NCBI GenBank assembly: GCA_002430925.1
Contig: DJDD01000193.1
Coordinates: 6,226 to 24,300 of the forward strand
Reading direction: 5' to 3'
DNA: 18,075 nt
Source: Flavobacteriales bacterium UBA5933
Lineage (GTDB): Bacteria; Bacteroidota; Bacteroidia; Flavobacteriales; Weeksellaceae
Within the stretch, counting starts at the first letter, position 1, and the number at the start of each line of letters is the position of its first letter. A program made the position numbers and the translations under genes. The notes under the pieces are model-generated. The model was not told the DNA's origin. It saw only the letters and a program-made list of their open reading frames with translations, and ran no database searches. This document shows, one piece after another, positions 14,464 through 18,075 of the stretch.

Positions 14464-14594
14464 AACAATCCGAAAAAGAATTGTTTTTCATGGTGCTGAT
14501 TCAGCCAATAAAAGCAACCTTATAAAGTTGTTTTTGTTGGATACTTTGCCATAACAACTCGGGAGAGAAGCAACAGAAATGTTGCGTTTTTTTT
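14464..14594 (+). ncRNA. Candidate structured RNA with intrinsic terminator (unidentified)
   Basis: No convincing gene lies between 14440 and 14756, but the first part folds well. Hairpin 1 is AACAAT (14464-14469) with ATTGTT (14480-14485). Hairpin 2 has a basal stem ATGGTG (14490-14495) with TGCCAT in register at 14547-14552 (two wobbles), an internal loop, and a 14-base upper stem CCAATAAAAGCAAC (14505-14518) with GTTGTTTTTGTTGG (14527-14540), two G-U pairs, loop of 8. A linker with CTCGGGAG leads to a terminator: GCAACA (14570-14575), GAAA loop, TGTTGC (14580-14585), then T8. It could be a small RNA, a 3' untranslated region of the preceding gene, or a leader that attenuates transcription into the peptidase gene. 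A weak promoter (TTG at 14397, TATTTATG at 14421-14428, spacer 21) lies inside the end of the preceding gene. No known RNA family was recognised. Confidence 0.5.
14570..14594 (+). terminator. Intrinsic terminator after the HTH-like gene / candidate RNA
   Basis: Six-base stem GCAACA/TGTTGC capped by a GAAA tetraloop and followed by G and eight T. It ends transcription from the HTH-like membrane protein gene or the candidate RNA, 163 bases before the peptidase start. The GCAAC and GTTG segments also occur upstream (14514-14518, 14527-14530), so alternative pairings are possible. Confidence 0.85.
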
Positions 14595-14756
14595 CAAAAA
14601 AAATAAAAAAAAATAAGAGTTAGTCCTTTTCTAAACAATTGTTGGATAGTTAAATATTACTTTTTATTCTAAAAAAAATAAAAATAATAGGGTTTTTGTA
14701 TAACATTTTCATGAAATTAGCGACATATTCAGTACTCTAATAAAATACAATACAAA

Positions 14757-15950
14757 ATGCGTAAAATTTTTTATCCAATTTTCGCAGCTTCAATCTTATT
14801 TGGAGGTGTACAATTGGTATCGGCTCAAGACAACCTAGTTAACTCACTTAATAAAAATGTTAGTAATAACAGTAAAGAAGCTTTCAAATTTACAGAAGTT
14901 ATTAATCTAACAAATACACCTATAAAAAACCAAGGTTCATCTGGTACTTGTTGGTCATATTCAGGGAATTCTTTCTTTGAATCTGAAATGGCAAGAATGG
15001 GTAAACAACCTGTAGCTTTATCTCCAATTTTTAATGCAAGAAATACTTACGTAGAAAAAGGAAAACAATATGTACGTATGCATGGTGCAACAACTTTAGG
15101 AGATGGAGGATCATTTTTTGATGTTATCAACACAATCAAAAATTACGGAGCTGTTCCTACAGAAGTTTACACAGGGTTAAACTACGGAACAAAAAATAAT
15201 AAATTTGGTGAAATGGCAGCAATCCAAGAAGGAGTTTTAAAAGCTGTAGTTTCTAATCCAAACGGAACATTAACTCCAAACTGGGAAAAAGCTTACACTG
15301 CTGTATTAGATAGCTATTTAGGTGCTTATCCAAGCGAGTTTACTTACAACGGTAAAAAATATACTCCACGTACTTTTGCAGATCAAGTTACAGGAATTAA
15401 ACCTCAAGATTATGTAGCTATAACATCTTTCAAAGATCATGCTTACTACAAACCATTTGTTTTAGCTGTTCCTGATAACTGGGCTTACGAATCTTTTTAC
15501 AATGTGCCAATGACTGAGCTTACAGATAATATTGACTATGCATTGAAAAATGGATTTACTGTAGCTTGGGCAACAGACGTTTCTGAAAAAGGTTTTAGCT
15601 GGAAAAATGGTGTTGCTTATGTACCAGCAGTTGATTTTGCTGATATGACACCAGAACAAAAAGCTGATATGTTTAATGGACCAAAACCAGAAAAAGTAAT
15701 TACAGAAGATATGCGTCAAGCAGCTTTTGATGATTACGAAACAACAGATGATCATGGAATGCACATTGTTGGTTTAGCAAAAGATCAAAACGGTAAAGAA
15801 TACTATATCGTTAAAAATTCTTGGGGATTAACAAACGATTACGAAGGATATCTTTATGTAACAAAAGCTTTTGTACAATACAAAACAACAAACATCTTAT
15901 TACATAAAAATGGTGTTCAAAAACAAACGCTTAAAAAATTAGGATTATAA
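14757..15950 (+). CDS. Exported C1-family (papain-fold) cysteine peptidase, bleomycin hydrolase/PepC-like
   Basis: This 397-residue protein carries a signal peptide (MRKIFYPIFAASILFGGVQLVSA, likely cut after Ala 23). The papain-fold active site is complete: Gln 59 and Cys 65 in KNQGSSGTCWSYSG, His 333 in DDHGMHIVG and Asn 354 in VKNSWG. The HGM and KNSWG settings and the large insert between Cys and His fit the C1B (aminopeptidase C/bleomycin hydrolase) branch, though those are normally cytoplasmic and about 450 residues. This one is shorter and exported to the periplasm or beyond, where it would trim peptides or degrade proteins. No pro-domain or C-terminal sorting domain is visible. It is a single-gene unit bounded by terminators at 14594 and 15976. 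Codons are richer in C-ending forms than its neighbours, suggesting high expression. Confidence 0.9.
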   Translation: MRKIFYPIFAASILFGGVQLVSAQDNLVNSLNKNVSNNSKEAFKFTEVINLTNTPIKNQGSSGTCWSYSGNSFFESEMARMGKQPVALSPIFNARNTYVEKGKQYVRMHGATTLGDGGSFFDVINTIKNYGAVPTEVYTGLNYGTKNNKFGEMAAIQEGVLKAVVSNPNGTLTPNWEKAYTAVLDSYLGAYPSEFTYNGKKYTPRTFADQVTGIKPQDYVAITSFKDHAYYKPFVLAVPDNWAYESFYNVPMTELTDNIDYALKNGFTVAWATDVSEKGFSWKNGVAYVPAVDFADMTPEQKADMFNGPKPEKVITEDMRQAAFDDYETTDDHGMHIVGLAKDQNGKEYYIVKNSWGLTNDYEGYLYVTKAFVQYKTTNILLHKNGVQKQTLKKLGL

Positions 15951-15975
15951 TTGATTAATCTTTCTATTTAATAGT

Positions 15976-16009
15976 AAAAATGCATCTCATATGAGATGCA
16001 TTTTTTATT
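15976..16009 (+). terminator. Intrinsic terminator of the C1 peptidase gene
   Basis: A perfect palindrome (core ATGCATCTCAT and its complement, 15980-16001), flanked by A5 before and T6 after, lies 25 bases beyond the stop codon. Being symmetric, it can act on either strand. Confidence 0.85.
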
Positions 16010-16025
16010 TATTTCTATTTCTCTT

Positions 16026-16138
16026 TGGGCAAATCCTTCGGAACAGGCTTTCTCGTTACAATCTTTGCTGATTGGTCATTGAGCTGAAGTTGAAATACAT
16101 TCAATCAGCAAAGGATTTCCACTTCAATCCTTTTTGCG
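16026..16138 (-). repeat. Intergenic hairpin repeat element, copy 3
   Basis: On the minus strand the order is box A (GGATTGAAGTGGAAATCC), arm (16117-16102), loop of 27 bases, complementary arm (16074-16060) and box B (GATTGTAACGAGAAAGCC), then TTCCGAAGGATTTGCCC. Arms pair AATCTTTGCTGATTG with CAATCAGCAAAGGATT, one bulge. It lies just past the peptidase terminator, with no gene of its own in 16010-16310. Confidence 0.8.
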
Positions 16139-16277
16139 AATAATATAATGAATAACGACCAATTATAAATTAGGTCAACTTAAGTTTTCAAAACTATTAA
16201 TCATCAAAGCTTAACATCATCAATCATTAATCATTTAAAAAGTATTCAACTTCTGATAAAATAAAAAAATATAAGCG

Positions 16278-16285
16278 TAATTTTG
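16278..16285 (+). promoter_or_regulatory. Putative -7 box of the FAD-dehydrogenase gene
   Basis: TAATTTTG matches the consensus TAnnTTTG exactly, 25 bases before the ATG at 16311. A -33 TTG is not clear at the usual distance (TTCTG at 16251). A small dyad GTCTA/TAGAC around six T (16288-16303) falls in the short leader just before the start codon. Confidence 0.45.
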
Positions 16286-16310
16286 TAGTCTATTTTTTTA
16301 GACAATAATT

Positions 16311-17879
16311 ATGCCTCAAAATGTAACTATACGCATTTCTCCTGCAGAAGCAGCAAACGAAAAAGTTTTAAAACAACGTTTAGCAAGCGCAGCAAAAACA
16401 AAACCAGAAAACATAAACGCTTATCAAATTGTTCGTCGTTCCTTAGACGCAAGAAGTCGAAACATTGTAACACAATTACAAGTAAATGTTTTTGTAAACG
16501 AAGAATTTTATGATGCTTTCGAGTTTAATCCTAATCTGCAAAATGTAGAAAATAAACACGAAGTATATATTGCTGGTGCTGGTCCTGCTGGACTTTTTGC
16601 AGCATTAGAATTAATAGAACAAGGATTAAAACCAATCATTATAGAACGTGGTAAAAATGTACGTGACAGAAGACGAGATTTAGCTGCGATGAATAAAGAT
16701 GGTATTGTGAATCCTGAATCTAATTATTGTTTTGGAGAAGGTGGAGCAGGTACATATTCTGATGGAAAATTATATACACGTTCTACAAAACGAGGAAATA
16801 TATTAAAGTCTTTACAATGGTTTGTTCATTTCGGTGCAACAGAACGTATCTTACAAGAAGCACATCCACATATTGGTACAAATAAACTTCCTGGAATTAT
16901 CGCAAAAATGCGAGAAACAATCATAGAATGTGGAGGAGAAGTTTGGTTTGACACAAAATTGACGGATATAATTATTGAGGACAATAAAATAAAACAAATC
17001 GAGATTAATCACGATAAAAAAATAAATACCAATGCACTTATTCTTGCGACTGGACATTCGGCTCGTGATATTTTTAGATTATTGGATGATAAAAAAATAT
17101 TCATTGAAGCAAAACCATTTGCATTGGGAGTTCGTGTAGAACATCATCAAAGTTTGATTGACGCCGCACAATATCATTGTCCTATTGGTACAGAAAGAAA
17201 TGAATTGTTGCCTCCGGCATCTTATTCATTGGTTTCACAAGAAGCTGGTCGTGGTGTTTTCTCATTCTGTATGTGTCCAGGAGGAATTATTGCTCCAGCA
17301 TCTACAGATGAAGGAGAATTGGTTGTAAATGGTTGGTCACCATCAAAACGTGACGGTTTCTTTGCTAACTCTGGAATGGTTGTAACGGTAGATGAAAAAG
17401 ATTTTGCTAAATATGGCTTTACTGGACCATTGGCTGGAATGAAATTTCAACAAATGGTAGAACAAAAAGCTTGGCAAGTTGGTGGAGGAAAATTAAAAGC
17501 GCCTGCACAACGTATGACAGATTTTGTTTCGGGTAAATTATCTAATTCATTGAACGATTGTTCGTATTTACCAGGATTAAATTCTGGATTATTGAGTGAT
17601 ATTTTACCAAAAGAAGTTCACCAATCTTTGAAACAAGGTTTTCAAACTTTTGGGAAAAAGATGAATGGTTACTTTACAGAAAATGCCAATGTTGTTGCGA
17701 CAGAATCTAGAACTTCATCGCCTGTTCGTATTCCAAGAAATGATGAAACTTTACAACATGTACAAGTTGCTGGTTTATTTCCTTGTGCCGAAGGTGCAGG
17801 TTATGCTGGTGGAATTATTTCTGCGGCAATGGATGGTGCAAAAGTTGCTATCGCTTTGAAACAGTTTGTTGGAAAGTAG
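16311..17879 (+). CDS. FAD-dependent dehydrogenase, COG2509-like
   Basis: This 522-residue flavoprotein has an N-terminal domain of about 80 residues (VTIRISPAEAANEKVLKQRLA...) with a ferredoxin-like strand-helix pattern. A Rossmann FAD-binding site follows, with GAGPAG at 89-94 in VYIAGAGPAGLFAALELIEQG and the acidic ribose contact in IIIERG. The GEGGAGTYSDGKLYTR segment (about 143-158), the ATGHSARDIF motif and the C-terminal FPCAEGAGYAGGIISAAMDG motif that contacts the flavin are all present. This set is typical of the COG2509 family of uncharacterised FAD-dependent dehydrogenases, about 500-530 residues and near-universal in Bacteroidota. The substrate is unknown. The gene is followed after 9 bases by a 48-residue reading frame, probably on the same transcript. 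Cytoplasmic; no signal or membrane segment. Confidence 0.9.
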   Translation: MPQNVTIRISPAEAANEKVLKQRLASAAKTKPENINAYQIVRRSLDARSRNIVTQLQVNVFVNEEFYDAFEFNPNLQNVENKHEVYIAGAGPAGLFAALELIEQGLKPIIIERGKNVRDRRRDLAAMNKDGIVNPESNYCFGEGGAGTYSDGKLYTRSTKRGNILKSLQWFVHFGATERILQEAHPHIGTNKLPGIIAKMRETIIECGGEVWFDTKLTDIIIEDNKIKQIEINHDKKINTNALILATGHSARDIFRLLDDKKIFIEAKPFALGVRVEHHQSLIDAAQYHCPIGTERNELLPPASYSLVSQEAGRGVFSFCMCPGGIIAPASTDEGELVVNGWSPSKRDGFFANSGMVVTVDEKDFAKYGFTGPLAGMKFQQMVEQKAWQVGGGKLKAPAQRMTDFVSGKLSNSLNDCSYLPGLNSGLLSDILPKEVHQSLKQGFQTFGKKMNGYFTENANVVATESRTSSPVRIPRNDETLQHVQVAGLFPCAEGAGYAGGIISAAMDGAKVAIALKQFVGK

Positions 17880-17888
17880 AAGATTATT

Positions 17889-18035
17889 ATGACAAAAGAA
17901 GATAAAATAGAAAGACGAAATAAAATTATAGAAGGACTTGATAAATCTTACGAAAAGATGATTGAGTTTAAAAAGAAAAATAATAGTGAAATTGTTATTT
18001 TACGAGATAACAAAATCGTAAGATTGAAACCATAG
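17889..18035 (+). CDS. 48-residue small hypothetical protein
   Basis: The frame starts at ATG 17889, 9 bases after the stop of the flavoprotein gene, and ends at TAG 18033-18035. The product (MTKEDKIERRNKIIEGLDKS, then YEKMIEFKKKNNSEIVILRD, ending NKIVRLKP) is highly charged, with one predicted long helix followed by a strand pair (EIVILRDNKIVRL). Such small helix-plus-beta-hairpin proteins occur widely in this class, but I cannot name a family. No signal or membrane segment. The tight spacing and the non-random amino acid pattern support it as real. The last 40 bases of the window show nothing else. Confidence 0.65.
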   Translation: MTKEDKIERRNKIIEGLDKSYEKMIEFKKKNNSEIVILRDNKIVRLKP

Positions 18036-18075
18036 TTTATATCATAAATAACAGAACCCGTAGTGCATTATGACA

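Noticed and set aside
14440..14562. Frameshifted continuation of the HTH-like membrane gene
   Set aside because: One other frame stays open for about 40 codons (FVTIRKRIVFHGADSANKSN), but it does not look like a membrane-protein tail and coincides with strong base pairing, so RNA structure explains it better.
14464..14594. SAM, TPP, cobalamin, glycine or SRP RNA
   Set aside because: I compared remembered consensus boxes. Only isolated fragments (GCAACC, CGGGAGAG) match, in the wrong order, so no known family is claimed.
1..18075. CRISPR arrays, tRNA or rRNA genes, transposase genes, phage genes
   Set aside because: No regular direct repeats, cloverleaf-like sequences, rRNA signatures or transposase/integrase motifs were seen on either strand.

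Overview
The window (about 18 kb, very AT-rich) comes from a member of the Bacteroidota, most probably class Flavobacteriia (Weeksellaceae or Flavobacteriaceae; an Empedobacter-like genus is a guess). Reasons: no Shine-Dalgarno sequences before starts, TAnnTTTG-type -7 boxes, families typical of this class (DUF6263 lipoprotein, DUF4834, TPR histidine kinase with a LuxR-type regulator, Bacteroidota-type Crp/Fnr regulator), and strong A/T codon bias. All calls rest on reading the sequence; no database search was possible.

Layout. (1) Positions 1-5108, minus strand: a patchwork of short, mostly unrelated accessory genes. In transcription order they are a membrane-anchored hypothetical, a small membrane protein, an 'N-acetylglutamate synthase'-type small protein translationally coupled to an ABM-domain protein, a secreted hypothetical broken by an in-frame stop, a gamma-glutamylcyclotransferase-like protein, a frameshifted CatB/Vat-type acetyltransferase, a Crp/Fnr regulator, a GNAT acetyltransferase and the start of a Rossmann-fold dehydrogenase. 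(2) Positions 5374-10623, minus strand: a tight four-gene operon, DUF6263 lipoprotein > DUF4834 > YfhO-family membrane protein > GT4 glycosyltransferase, probably working in the cell envelope. (3) Positions 10889-13410, minus strand: a signalling operon made of a 57-residue hydrophobic-start peptide, a TPR sensor histidine kinase and a response regulator, closed by a strong terminator. (4) Positions 13411-14756: a spacer with three inverted repeats, a divergent gene for a membrane-anchored protein with a helix-turn-helix-like segment, then a candidate structured RNA ending in an intrinsic terminator. (5) Positions 14757-18035, plus strand: an exported papain-fold (C1) peptidase with its terminator, a conserved FAD-dependent dehydrogenase and a 48-residue protein.

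Three copies of one intergenic hairpin element (about 2413-2524, 5241-5344, 16026-16138) are scattered through the window. Their boxes are conserved, but the stem sequence differs from copy to copy while staying self-complementary. This element and the RNA at 14464-14594 are the least explained structures here. The peptide-kinase-regulator operon with its divergent membrane HTH-like partner is the best candidate for an undescribed regulatory system, although a functional link between them is inference only.
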